Below, one piece after another: positions 46,110-57,280 of a stretch of DNA of 64,000 bases. Origin of the DNA: Beverwykella pulmonaria (taxonomy: Eukaryota > Ascomycota > Dothideomycetes > Pleosporales > Melanommataceae). Under the pieces are notes generated by a model that saw only the letters and a program-made list of their open reading frames with translations, was not told where the DNA came from and searched no databases. Position 1 is the stretch's first letter. Every line of letters starts with the position of its first letter. The translations under genes were made by a program, and so were the position numbers. The stretch is taken from contig BCHH01000001.1 in assembly GCA_001599595.1 (NCBI GenBank), positions 3,625,068 through 3,689,067 on the forward strand, given 5' to 3'.

Positions 46110-47216
46110 ATGGCCTACAAGGCGGGATACGACTCCGATGCCGAGGCAGACGACGAGTACGAGCGCAGCTATGTCCACAGTCCCACGCTGCCTGTCGACT
46201 ACAGCGATGCCTCGCCCACCGACTCGGAACCCATGAGTACGGAGCACACTCCGACCACCTTTACCCACTCAAGAGACAGCAAGGGCAGTCCCACCGGACT
46301 CATCACCGAGTGGACAGCGGAGCAGAGCGCCGACTTTATAGAGGATCTGGGCTTGGGGCAGTACAGCAACACGTTTGTTGGTAAGTGGCCTATTGACGAC
46401 ATGTTGCCAGGCGCTAATTTGGGATGTGCGTAGAGGAGGGAATCACAGGCGATGCTCTAATAGCACTCCAGCATGCCGAACTCAAAGAGATGGGCCTGAA
46501 TAGTGTGGGCCACCGGCTCACCATTCTCAAGGCCGTCTACGAGACCAAGGTCAAGCAGAATATCGCGATAGAACAGGACCACTACGTCCCGCTGTGTACG
46601 GACTTGTCCCTCATTTCCAGCTGCTATCATCATGGGTGCTAATCCTCTCTTAGCGGTAGACACATCCGCGCAGGATGCACCACCAACACAAGACGACTTC
46701 GCCAAGGTCATTCGCGTGGTCCAAGCCCGCGACGAGCGGATACAAATGACCGAGTCGGAACTACGGCACCTGAAAGAGGAGCTGAACAAAGTGCTGGAGG
46801 AGAACCGGCGGCTCCGGGAAGAATTCCTGCCGCTTGTGCGCATGTTGAAGGACAGCCAGCACCCGCTCCCCACACCTCACGAGCACAATCTCACATCACC
46901 GCCGGCGGCGTCGGATAGGGCAGGAAGCAGCTTGTCACGTAAGTTCTCTACAAAGAAGCTTTTCCTTGGATCGGCACCAAAGAACCTGTCTCCGACCATT
47001 CACGAAGGCCGGACACTGGTCGACAGTTCTTCTCTTGATCCTTCAGCAGCAGCACTTGCAGCCTCCTCACACCTCACAGCTTCCATGACCGGCGGCCAAC
47101 AGATGTCGCCCAACTCCGCCCCCCAACCGTCACCGACCTCCCCCGCATACTCGCAAGTCAACCGCACATACAACCGCTCCGATATGCACGAAAGCGCTCA
47201 GAACAGCTGGTCGCAG

Positions 47217-47247
<31 letters not shown>

Positions 47248-47810
47248 GCAACAGCAACACATGGCAATCAGATACGACCGCCGTCTCAGACAGAAACAAC
47301 CGCGATCCACGCAACGGACCCCAAATTCTATCACAACGCCCGATGCGACCCGACGACCGAGATCCACCCGGCTCTGGTGGCACGATGAACTCTACCTCCT
47401 CTCAGCCTACGCCCACATCCGCCCCACAGTCCTTGAACCCACAAGTCGAAATCTTCAAATCCTTCCGCGTCTCCATCGATGATCCCTGCCACAAGGTCCT
47501 CCCTGTCGCACTCAAGAAGTACAATATTACAGCTGATTGGCGGCAATACGCGCTATACATTGTGCACGGTGATCAAGAAAGATGTCTGGGTCTGAACGAA
47601 AGGCCCCTAATACTATTCAAGCAGCTCGACAAGGAAGGCCGGAAACCCATGTTCATGCTCCGAAAACACGCCGCGCCCGCAGAAGGCCACGTAAGCACCG
47701 TAGGGGGTGGCGATATCAGAAGTGTAGGAACAGGAACAGGAACAGGAACAGGTGGATTTGGCTGGGATGGAGGCAATCGGGGAGTGCAGCTACCAGGTGG
47801 TGTATTGTAA
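46110..47810 (+). CDS. STE50: MAPK adaptor Ste50 (SAM and RA domains)
   Basis: Cytoplasmic adaptor that links Cdc42/Ras-type GTPases and Ste11 in pheromone, filamentation and osmotic MAPK cascades. Three exons (46110-46380, 46434-46595, 46654-47810) give 529 residues. SAM domain at about 65-132: TEWTAEQSADFIEDLGLGQY, then GDALIALQHAELKEMGLNS and GHRLTILKAVY. A coiled coil at about 165-210 (SELRHLKEELNKVLEENRRL). RA domain at about 400-485: EIFKSFRVSIDDPCHKVLPV, then YALYIVHGDQERCLGLNERP and PMFMLRKHA. Between them is a Ser/Pro-rich region with a poly-Asn run and, at the C-terminus, GTGTGTGTG from a hexanucleotide repeat. A donor-like GTAAGT overlaps the stop; a further exon cannot be excluded. 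Confidence 0.93.
47217..47257 (+). repeat. AAC/AGCAAC microsatellite within STE50
   Basis: About ten AAC triplets followed by AGCAAC copies, coding poly-Asn then Ser-Asn in the linker. Likely length-variable between strains. Confidence 0.85.
47727..47750 (+). repeat. GGAACA hexanucleotide repeat, four copies
   Basis: Four exact GGAACA units in the STE50 tail, coding alternating Gly-Thr. Confidence 0.85.
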
Positions 47811-50241
47811 GTGGTACCACAACCGCCTACCTGCACTTCGAAAGCCGAACCATCCTTTTTTTTTTTCAAGAATCTAGAATTATGTAAGAGTGGGATACGC
47901 TACGAAAGAAGATTTTGGACCTAGGTGTTGCACACTTACCAGAAATAATGCGTGGGCGCGCTGCTTTGATACGATTCTCGCAGGTAGACCCGGAGGATCT
48001 ACAGAGAGCGGAAGGAACGACTGGGGCGACGCTGTGCTTGGGCATAGATGAGCAGAGCAGGAGCAACAGAGGCTCCGGGCTGGTGTTCACGAGAAGATTG
48101 GAATTGGGACCCGAGATGGAGACGGAGAGCGAGAGAAGCACTGAGAGCATTGCGAGTTCTGGTACGTTCTCACCTTTTGGATGACGTCGGCAGGAGTTAC
48201 AGCTACCATTTACCTGGTGTTGGTGGCATCCATCTTATGTTTGGTGAAGGCTATTTATATTCATCTTCCTTTTATTATACTTCAGTTCTCTTATTCATCA
48301 GGAAGGTTGGAGGCACTATTTTTACCTTTCAAGAATGGAGGATCTACGCTCATGGATGTGTATGGTATATGAGGGATATGATATGTTTGTCTACGAGAAC
48401 GAGAACGAGTACGGTTTGCAGCGACCTTTCTCCTTTTGGTCTTGGGGTATTCGAAGGAAATGCATAGTCCGTTGAGGAAAAGTTTAAACAGTATAGGATT
48501 GTATGAAAGCAGTATTATAGTATACAAACTGCTCTACAGTGTCAAGCAACCACAATGGTTGTAAGGTCCAAAACCGGCCATGGTTCAAATGATCAATACA
48601 CTGATAGCTCAGTTCACAAACGCCTCATTCTGCCCTTTTGTCAGGTACCCTGGTCCTGAATGCCCAGGCTCCTACGAGCGACTCGTGGCCGATCCCGATC
48701 CGTGAATAGTTCGTGCGAGACGGGCCGAGTCAGGGTGCCGTGGCTGATCCCGAGTTTCAACGGGGCGTGCGTACCTACTTACGTATATATAACTGCGTGT
48801 GATATTGCTGTAGCTGTCGTGGTGCTAGGGCAGGTGTCGGTGGCGTTGCTGGAAGCGGAAGGAGTGTGTTGGTACCTGCATGTGCGTGGCTTTATCGTGC
48901 AGATAGTTCGGATCGCTAGCATGTTGTTGAAGATGGAGGTCGGGATGAAATAGAATAGAACAGAACAGAACAATATGTTGACAAACGCAGAGAACTCTAT
49001 GCAACGCTTCTTCATCTCTAGAGCCTTCTATTATGCGTTTGCACTTTTTACTCTCTCTTCAGAAATCTGCAAACGCGGGTCCTGCGACACTTTCACATGT
49101 TCAAACTGTCACACTCTCGTACATATGCACGTCAAACCCATACTTGCTAACTACCTATAGAAGCAGAAAACGACGTTTTCTGGATTCGGAAGCCAGCGAT
49201 CCCGTTCTGGACGGCTCGGGAGTGCTCGGACAAGGGGTGAAACGGTTTTAGGGTATATGAGTGCCTGATATAGCACAGAGTTGACTCGGCTGAGGCTTGG
49301 TGTTTTGTACGGGGGTTGCTGGGGTGGTTATTTTAGATGAGGTGCATACCGAAGTGCAGACGGGAAGATGTCTAGAGCTAAAATGGCGAGGTGCAGATGT
49401 TAGAAGTCAGTGAGAGGTGGAGATGGAGGTGGAGGTGGCTGTGGAGAGTAGTGAAACGCTGGCGCATTGAATCCTGGACTTGGAGTGAGGTTATCCAGAC
49501 ATCCCCTAGTATGGTTCTTTCAGTAATAAGCTTTGGCTTAACAATGGAATAGAGCCTGGATTCAGATGTAGCGGGTTTGATGCAGAGGAAATGTAGAAAC
49601 TATCGCCGATCTTATAAATCAGGTTCTAGCGTTTGCTTGTTTGCAATTATGTGCAAAAAGTGTATGACGGCAGTTTTGATTGGTAGGTGCTTGAGGCCGC
49701 AAACAATTGTCTGAAGTGACACATATAGTTGAGATAGGGCGTTATGTTGGTGGAGCAGAGTCGGAAGTCCGATATTGAAATTAGCAAAGAGCTAATTTAA
49801 ACTCCACTTCTATATAAATAGTTTTCGAGAGGGATTGCCGTGTCATTCGTTGTGTGCTCGGTGCTTAGGATGCTCGTGTGGAGTCCATGTTGCCCACTCT
49901 CTCCCTTGTTCGTTTGTTGGTACAGCTCTCGGGTCACAGCGCTTGAGCACCGACAGACAGCTCGTCTTCCAGATCCCTTTTGTGTCTTCTTTCTTCCAGA
50001 ATTTTGGTACTAATATTTAACCATCGAGAACACACTCCGCTCCTTCTGGTCGAGACTAAGCCAGACTCTCGGCGAATATCGGAACGATTGGGTCACTTTG
50101 GCCAAAGAGAAAATTAGTGCCAAATGCCCTTTTCACTAATTTTTAGAGTGATTCTTAACATAGGACAATATGGATAGCTTCTTTAGCCAACCTTTAATAA
50201 CGCTCCATGCCTCATGCTTCCATTAAACGTAAGCCGAAGGC
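47811..50241. other. Long intergenic region
   Basis: 2.4 kb with no confident gene. The plus-strand frame 47915-48184 (ALIRFSQVDPEDLQRAEG-like) reads like protein but has no ATG start and no phase-consistent junction to STE50. The part after 49600 is AT-richer and leads into the accessory island. No RNA gene is recognised. Confidence 0.35.
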
Positions 50242-52530
50242 TCAAGTTTTCCTAGTGCCCATTGCGTAATCATAGTCTTTTTGTAGCGGAACAACAACAC
50301 CCTGATAAAATCTCTCTCGGAAGTCGTCGTCGTTGAGGGTGTATACTGAGCTATCAAAGCTGCAGCGAATGCATCGGCGCGTAGCATCTGCGAAGTTAGG
50401 CAGCTCCCGAGTAGGCAAGCTATCAGCTAGACGATCCGCAATCAGAAAGTCTGTCCAAGGTAATCTCTTGCCGCCATCAAGATCATCAGGAATCTCAAAT
50501 GCTGATAATGGATTTGCGTATGAGATTTCGAGTAAGGCGACGCCGAGAGCGAAGATGATGCTATTCTTAACGATCCTGAGTCTTTGGCCATGGGGAGGTA
50601 AGGATATAGCGCTGGTTGAGGGCGGGAAGCTCTTGAAAACGTAAGGTCGATCGGAAAGGAGCGAGTTCCGGGATAAAATATGGATGTCGCTCATGCTCCA
50701 AGTCTCTCCTAGCCACGGTGTGTCATGGAAGTGAAGTACCGCAGAGGCTAGGGTAAGGGCTAAGCTACACCTAATGCAAGTTAGTAGTTGAACGCATAAT
50801 TTTAGTCTGTGTAGCTATCCGAACCTTCGGAAACATTATAAAGAATCCGTCCAGTGCTTTATTGAAGTTGCCAATTATTAAATTAATCTAGTAAAGTCGA
50901 GAATAGATGTCAATGGGAACAAAGGAGAGTCTGCTCACTTTTCTCTAATTTGCAGTCCAGTTTGAGTGTGGTTCGTAAGAACGTCCCGGAGGGTGATTGT
51001 GGATGGTTTCGGGACTGGGAGTACAGTAGTGTGAATGTGGTGTTGTACTGCTATATCGTCTAAAATTCCCATGCAACATGTTCTCGGTGGGTTTGTTGTG
51101 ACTGATACAAGTGTCCGACATAGATCAGTTATCTTCAATGGGAGACATTGATTCCAAGGGCTTTCCCATTTGGTCACGGCAGGCTGCATAGGACTCCCAG
51201 GAATTCTAGAGAAGAGTCAGTTGTGTGATGGTTCCAAGCACGAGGGCTACCCTGAAAGATACAGTAGGACGTATTAAGGGAATACCAAGCCTCTTGCCTC
51301 ACCCCTATGTTTCCTTGACTATTCATTGAAGGAAATTCTCTGGGAAGACGAAATTTCACCCACCTTGAGTTGACTGGAACAGAAGGTCTTATTTCAGTCG
51401 CCTGCCATTTCTTAGGAAACGCTGGAACAGTGGTACTTGGATCAGATAAGAACAAAAGCTTAAAGCTAGGTGCCTGACATGGGTCAAGCTCTCTCTGCAT
51501 TTCGAGTCGCAAATTTGCATGGTGAGGATGTTGACAAGTGCACAGAGAGGACCATCTGGAATGTAATGCTTCATAGAGTTGCCCGGCATTGTGCCGAAAT
51601 ATTGTCCAGTATGCTGCATTTGTTTTGCGCCTTCTATCCAATTGTAAAGGTTCCAGTGCCATGGCTCCTGTTATTAGCGTAACTACCCGGTTGACATCTT
51701 CGTCTAGTGAAAAGAGCAGCTGCTTGTACTTGCCGGACCTGAAGCCTCCTTTGATGCGATTGATAGGATTCTGAAAAAAGCGATTTCGCGCCTGCTCGTC
51801 TATGATACCTGTTGGAGAGACCCAAGGGGCCTTGCAGCAGTTAGCTGGGATAGTAGGTAGTGACTCGAAAGGATAGTATACCCTGAAATCTTTTTCTAGA
51901 TTGAGCTTGTGACTGAGTAACACTAGCTTCTTGTGGAGTTGTTTTGCAGAAGATCTAAAAGGTGAATAGTTGTCTCCAAGTCGTTCACGGATGCTTGTGT
52001 CGAGGCTTGGGTCTCTCCAGGAATCAATGTCGACCTTTTCAAGTAATGCAAGAAGTTGTGGGTCAGGAAGGGCAAGCGGGCTCAACAATTCCTCGCAGCA
52101 ATTTCTGTATATAGCGAGGCTCGAGACTAAACCTGCATGAAGGTCGTCGAAAACGCCCTCGTATTTGTGCATAATTTTGATTGTGGAGACCTGCCGGGTT
52201 TTTGTTAATTGCAGAGCTCTTTGTTTGGATTGAGGAACGTGTTAAGAAGGGATGTTAGTAAACGGGTAAAAAGATCACACCAGGCCTACAAAATACTATT
52301 ATAATTATCAAAGGGACTTTGTCAATAGAAGCCAGCTCCCCAGTAAAGAATATCCTAAATAGGGCTGCAAAACTGAAGCCTTTCTGCTCATAGCTTCTGT
52401 AGGTGCCAGCCTTGCGAGCGGGATCCACCGAAGAAATTGAAGTACATACCCCATCAGCATAGTGTTCCACGGCACTTATAATGAGAGGAAGTGATCCTAG
52501 AACAACTCCAGCCACCTCAAAGCCAGTCAT
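50242..52530 (-). CDS. DUF7580 / HeLo-like fungal protein
   Basis: Four exons (52450-52530, 51303-52190, 50939-51183, 50242-50770) join in phase into 580 residues. The N-terminus MTGFEVAGVVLGSLPLIISA, then VEHYADG|VSTI, is the entry segment shared with HeLo-like fungal proteins. The middle has the family blocks LLSPLALPDPQLLALL, RKTNAAYWTIFRHNAGQLYE and LHSRWSSLCTCQHPHHANLR. The C-terminal kinase-like DUF7580 part has KITDLCRTL, CMGILDD, LRDVLTNHT, LTLASAVLHFHDTPWLGETW, KNSIIFALGVALLEISYANP and ATRRCIRCSF, with 'LALGV.LLEL' resembling a degenerate kinase C-lobe. It is part of a large, fast-evolving ascomycete family of unknown function, often near NLR or HET genes. Divergent from the C2H2 gene. 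Confidence 0.82.
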
Positions 52531-52890
52531 AATGAATCGTGAAAGATGATAGCAGAAGAAGGCTCGGTGGGGTAGTGAACTATTGGTGTTTTCGTTCTGC
52601 TGGTGGGTAATGGCCCGTGCGTATTATGAATATATATGGGTTGTACAGAGGGAATAGCCTGACCACTGCCCAGCCTTGCTAGACGTGGACCTTCTGCACT
52701 TTCCAGCCTTCCTCTTTACCCTTCTTCAATCCCACTACTCTCTGCTATCACCGATGCAGGCATACGATTAAAGTACATTCCGGTTTCGCCGGCAACTTAC
52801 TCATAATTTCCGGTCTGAATACGAGTCTCTGAAGACGAGACCAGAGGTCCTTCGCATTCTGTATGCTCTCGAAGTTATCAGTAATGCGAG
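52531..52890. promoter_or_regulatory. Bidirectional promoter of the DUF7580/C2H2 pair
   Basis: 360 bp separate the two start codons. A TATA-like GAATATATATGG lies at about 52628. Divergent control from one region would couple expression of the pair; that is inference. Confidence 0.5.
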
Positions 52891-54950
52891 ATGGACACCT
52901 CCATTCATAAGGCCCGCGGTAGATGCGCCGACCTATTCCTTGCCGTCTCCACCGCCATACAGGAGATCAGTCCCAACAGCGCGACCCAAAGACATAGCAA
53001 ACGAGATCTCGATGATGCTTTCGTTAAATTCAATCTCTGGGCAGGAAATGTGGGTGCGATACACGATTGTCAGCAATACACCAAGTCTTTGGACTACAGA
53101 CTCAGGGAAGCTTCCTTCTATAGATTACAAGTCTTGAAACTGATGAAAGACTTGCGGACTGTCCTTGAGAAAGCACTAGCTATGGCAACAGAAGAAAGAT
53201 CAGTGCACGATGATATCCCGTCGCCTAGCTTGGAAAGCCTCGAGACACAAGAATCGGGCGAGGAAGATTCTCCCTGGGAGGTATCGCCCGACTCGGACAA
53301 TGATCTTTCGCCGATCAAACACATGATGCCCGTGACACTTAGAGTAAACATCACTGTCAATTCCGATGACTCACCCTCCGACCAAAAATTGCTGGTACTG
53401 TCCGAGTCAGTTGGCTATATCGTCCAGTGTCTCTGGAAACTCCCATTACGCCGACCGGCTCCCATGGATCGATTGAGAGAACAGGCCACAGCTGATGCAT
53501 CGGAGCAGCAATCTTTTGATACTATGCACGTGTGGGATAAATTTCCTACTATTGACGAGAGGGTTGCAAAACGCCTAGGCAGGATGGTATCCCGACAACG
53601 ACAACGCTACCGCTGGAGTCACGCAGAGTACCTGCGAAGGTACACTGCAGAAAATGACAAAATGGCTCTTAGCCATACAACACATGATACTAAGTATGGT
53701 AAAACCAAGTTGCGCTCACCCGAGCCTAGAGGGCGATCTAGTTCCGAATCAACACCGTCCGTAGCTTCTGAAGAAGGTGATATGGGAACACCAACCAGAA
53801 TCCTCAAGCGTCCAACAGGAGACAATGGGGAAGCGCTAGAAATATTCATGTGCCCCTATTGTTTTACTACCCAGTCTATCATAACCGACCATAGATGGAG
53901 GTAAGTACGGCCAATCCTGGTCAGTGACGAGCTTTAGGACTGACGCAGATTGGTAGACAACATGTTCTAGACGATCTTCCACCCTATGTTTGCACGTATG
54001 CAGAATGCCAGCTGCATGATTACACCTTTCAAAGTCGAGAAGATTGGTTCAATCATGAAGTCTATTCACATCGTCTTGAGTGGTTTTGCAACCATGAAGC
54101 TCATGAGCCGTTTCATGAGTTGTTGGACTTTCGAGAACATATGGAGAGTGCCCATCAAACTATGTTCAAAGAGGGCCAGATTCATACACTAGCGCGCAAC
54201 TTCCAACGTCCCTCGCGTTCAGAATCCGGAGTTTGCTCTCTGTGTGGAAAGCATGCAACATACCTCAAATCACATCTTGCCCGACACTTAGAAGAACTAT
54301 CTTTATTTGCTCTGCCAGAATTTCCCGTGGGGTTTGAAAGCAGTATGGCGACGTCAGCGGACCCCAGTGAATCGTCTCCTATGATCTACAAACGCTTTCA
54401 TGCTCAAGCCTCGCATCCTAGCTCGAGTCGCGCTGCAGCCCCTGATCTAATCGATCGACACGCCGCTGAACGCTCTCGTCTTCGTAATTGCATTGCTGAA
54501 GCGGAAATGCAGCGTGGTGGCACTAAGAAACCCGAAGGAAACCCTAAACATCATCGTGGCACAAGCGACAGTCACACTCCAGCGCCCGGAGCTGGAGAAG
54601 CTCAGCAAGACTTCTACGCCCTCCACAACAGTCTCAACTCAGAACCCAGAGAAGCCCAGCGTACCTCTAACATCCCTAGCGTCCCCAATGCCCCCAATCA
54701 AAGTCTAAGACCAGAAGTTGGAGAGGCTCAGCAGCACTCCCTTTCCCCAGAAGACAGTCTCTGGCATGGGGCAAAGCAAATGGAGGAGGTGACGTACTAT
54801 TGGTACTGCTGTACTTGCGGATTTGGGGCCAACAGTGTTGTCCGTGACAAAGGCTGCACAGACTGTCAAAATCACTGGCGCTGTTGTAACTGCCGTGTAG
54901 AAAAAGTCGTTAGAACTGTGCTCAATGATCGAAATGCCAACCCTTTTTAA
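52891..54950 (+). CDS. C2H2-finger protein with fungal HeLo/NLR-associated N-terminal domain
   Basis: Exons 52891-53900 and 53957-54950 (junction AG|A, in phase) give 667 residues. The N-terminal part (residues about 10-100) holds DAFVKFNLWAGNVGAIHDCQ and LDYRLREASFYRLQVLKLMK, the helical 'FNLWAGN.GA...SLD.RL' domain found at the start of many fungal NLR-related, ankyrin and zinc-finger proteins. The centre is acidic/Ser-rich. The C-terminal half carries zinc-finger-type pairs: CPYCFTTQSII, YVCTYAECQLHDYTFQSRED, WFNHEVYSHR, VCSLCGKHATYLKSHLARHL, then EELSLFALP, a signature following the last finger. It ends with CCTCGFGANS.. and CCNCRVEKVV, a Cys-rich module. Function is unproven; a role in nonself response is suggested only by family context. 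Confidence 0.82.
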
Positions 54951-54979
54951 TCAAACCGACTTAATACCCCCACAACGCG

Positions 54980-56578
54980 ATGAATAAATATCAGGAACAG
55001 GAGCAACGGATTGCGCTTGCCTTGAAGCACATATCTACAAAAACAAGCTACAACATATCGGCGGTGGCGCGTCTGTTTGACGTGGATGTTTAATGGCTGC
55101 GGCGGCGGATGAAGTCGCCCAATTCACGAAGTACGCGCCAACCCACGAACCAGCAATTAACACTGGCTCAATTAAAGGCACTGGAGCTGTATATTGATCG
55201 CCTTGATCAATTAGGCCAGCCACTATTAATTTCTATGTGGAGGGCGGCCGCAGAAACGATTCGGCGATCCAGGACTCCACCCGCGGAGTACGCGCGCATG
55301 CACCCACTTGGATGCGACTTCTTCATCCAATACGTACGCGCCAACAAGAATGTAAAGAAGATACGACAAAAGCCACAGGAAGCAGCACAAGTTGATGCGC
55401 AGCAAAGCGATATTCTCTAGAAGCACTTTGACGACCTAGGTGTAATTATACGTGATAAAAACGTACAGCCTAAGGATATATAGAACTTTGACAAATGCGG
55501 CTTTAGGATAGGAATTGGCGGCTCACAGGATGTTGTAACACTACAGATCTTTAAGGTGGCGGAGTCTCCCTCTAAAACAAACTGTGACTTTATTACTATA
55601 GGAGAAACAATTAACGCTGCGGGTGACACAATACCTCTGCTCTGCATTATTAAGGGTTGTATTATCCTACACTACTATGTTTCTAAGGAGCTTAACCTTG
55701 ACCCTAGCATGCTCCTTAGCGTGTTAGAAAGCGGCTACTTAATTAAGTATACAGATTAGAGGCGGCGCAGCACTTGGCGATTGTTTATCTTTGATGGCTA
55801 TAGATCTTACCTTACCTACAAGTTTATTACTATGTGCTGGGATAATAAGATTTGGCCATATAGCCTGCCACCTTACACATTACATATTCTTCAGCCGCTT
55901 GATGTTATAGTGTTTTAGCTGTACAAATACTATTACAAGAAGCGCGTAGAGATGGCAGTAAGAGAAGGGTGTAATAACTTTAACTGCGTTGAGTTTCTGC
56001 ATGCAATCAAGGATATAAGGAGGCAAGCCTTTAAGAAATCTACTGTCAAATCAGCCTTTAAAAAGGCAGGTATATGGCCACTTAACGCGAGCATTGTTCT
56101 TGACAAGCTGCCTACAATTGATTGTCGCGCAACACCCCCTCCTGCTACGGTTGTCGCACCAACATCTCCACCTACGCCTGTTACTGCACTACAGGTTAAG
56201 CTCTTTACGCGCAATCACCTACATAGTATTGATCAAGAGACTGGCAAATGGGGTATACTCAACAGTAGGATTACAAAGCTATCTCAAGGTGCTGTTGCCA
56301 TTGCGGCAGCAAAGGAGAAAGCTGAGCAGGATTTNAAGGTTCTTACAGTNACTGCAAAGCAGCGCGCAAAGCGTCAACGCAAGGATAACCGNCACATACA
56401 ATCAGGAGGGACTATATATATTTCAGACGCTCGCCTNAGAGTAGCTGCAAAAGACTCTATCNAAAANAAGAAGGAGGATAGNGCAGCTAGAAGGAAGGCN
56501 GCCAAAATCCTCAAGGCNGCAGAAGCCGCGGAGACATCCGACGAATCATCCTCTGAGGAGTCACACCCAGAGATATGA
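54980..56578 (+). pseudogene. Pogo/Fot1-type transposase with five in-frame stops
   Basis: Reading from ATG 54980 to 56578 stays in one frame for 532 codons, broken by stops at 55091, 55418, 55481, 55757 and 55916. N-terminal HTH (NKYQEQEQRIALAL.., YNISAVARLFDVD), CENP-B-like segment (LTLAQLKALELYIDRLDQLG), then DDE core: NFDKCGFRIGIGG, CDFITIGETINAAGDTIPLL, WRLFIFDGYRSYLTYKF, and LPPYTLHILQPLDVIVF. The C-terminus is basic. Four stops are TAG and one TAA, as expected from C-to-T or G-to-A changes at CAG/CAA/TGG codons, the RIP pattern. Frame is otherwise intact, so decay is by point mutation. Nine N bases occur at 56335-56518. Terminal repeats were not identified with certainty. Confidence 0.88.
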
Positions 56579-56694
56579 AGGATTACTCACTACTCCATCA
56601 TACCAGATGCAAATAAATCAATTAAATTCATGGCTTTGCGCGTGCCCGCTGCAAAATAGTGAATTGCTTGGCATTTCGATCATTAAGCCCGGGA

Positions 56695-56721
56695 CCACTA
56701 CTAAGCGAAGCTTAGTAGTGG
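56695..56721. repeat. Perfect 12-bp inverted repeat (hairpin) after the transposase
   Basis: CCACTACTAAGC (56695-56706), spacer GAA, GCTTAGTAGTGG (56710-56721). It lies 117 bp after the transposase stop and could be part of the element's end or an insertion footprint. Confidence 0.8.
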
Positions 56722-57280
56722 GTGCCGCGAGTAAGTGAGAACAAACACTAGCACTGTCCCTGGAATAAACGCGGAGCTAGGTGATAGATGGTGGCTCATG
56801 TTGAATGCCACTAGGGGGAGGGTTTTTGTTGGGGAACCTCCTAGGAACGGAATTTTGGGTAGTGAGTAGAAGGATTATGCTAAGGCTGCAAAGCAGTATT
56901 GTAGTTGTCAGAATGGGCTTCGGTACCACAGTAGAGATGGCCGAAACATGCCTCGATGTAAACTAACTCCTTTATAGAGTTCTACGAAAGTCTAAGATTT
57001 TGTGCTTTGGTTGGTTGCTTTAAGGGGTTTAACTCTCACCTTGAGGATGAGTGCAGTAAGTGGAAAGGAAACTGTGCAATATGATAATCTGCACTCGGTC
57101 AAATGCCTGATGATGCAGACGAAGGTTACAGGAAGCTTTTGAATACAGGAACCCGTACAATAAACGGAGTTAAGATACGGCTTGTGTGGTATGAAGGGTT
57201 ACAGAGTTTCTAAACTTAGCATAACCCGCTTCCCATCTCTACTCGGATCCAGGCTTCTCGTCTTTCAGGATTTTTTGCCT
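56722..57280. other. Intergenic or residual transposon flank
   Basis: No gene recognised between the hairpin and the 3' end of the Tim17-like gene. Confidence 0.35.

Noticed and set aside
45502..46236. Possible separate gene upstream of STE50
   Set aside because: Proline/Thr-rich composition comes from GC- and C-rich leader DNA; no family signature. Kept only as a possible upstream ORF.
47158..47383. Minus-strand frames with poly-Cys/Leu runs
   Set aside because: Artefact of reading the AAC microsatellite of STE50 on the other strand.
47915..48184. Candidate last exon of STE50 or small gene
   Set aside because: No ATG, and no acceptor that keeps phase with the donor at 47807; STE50 ends normally after its RA domain.
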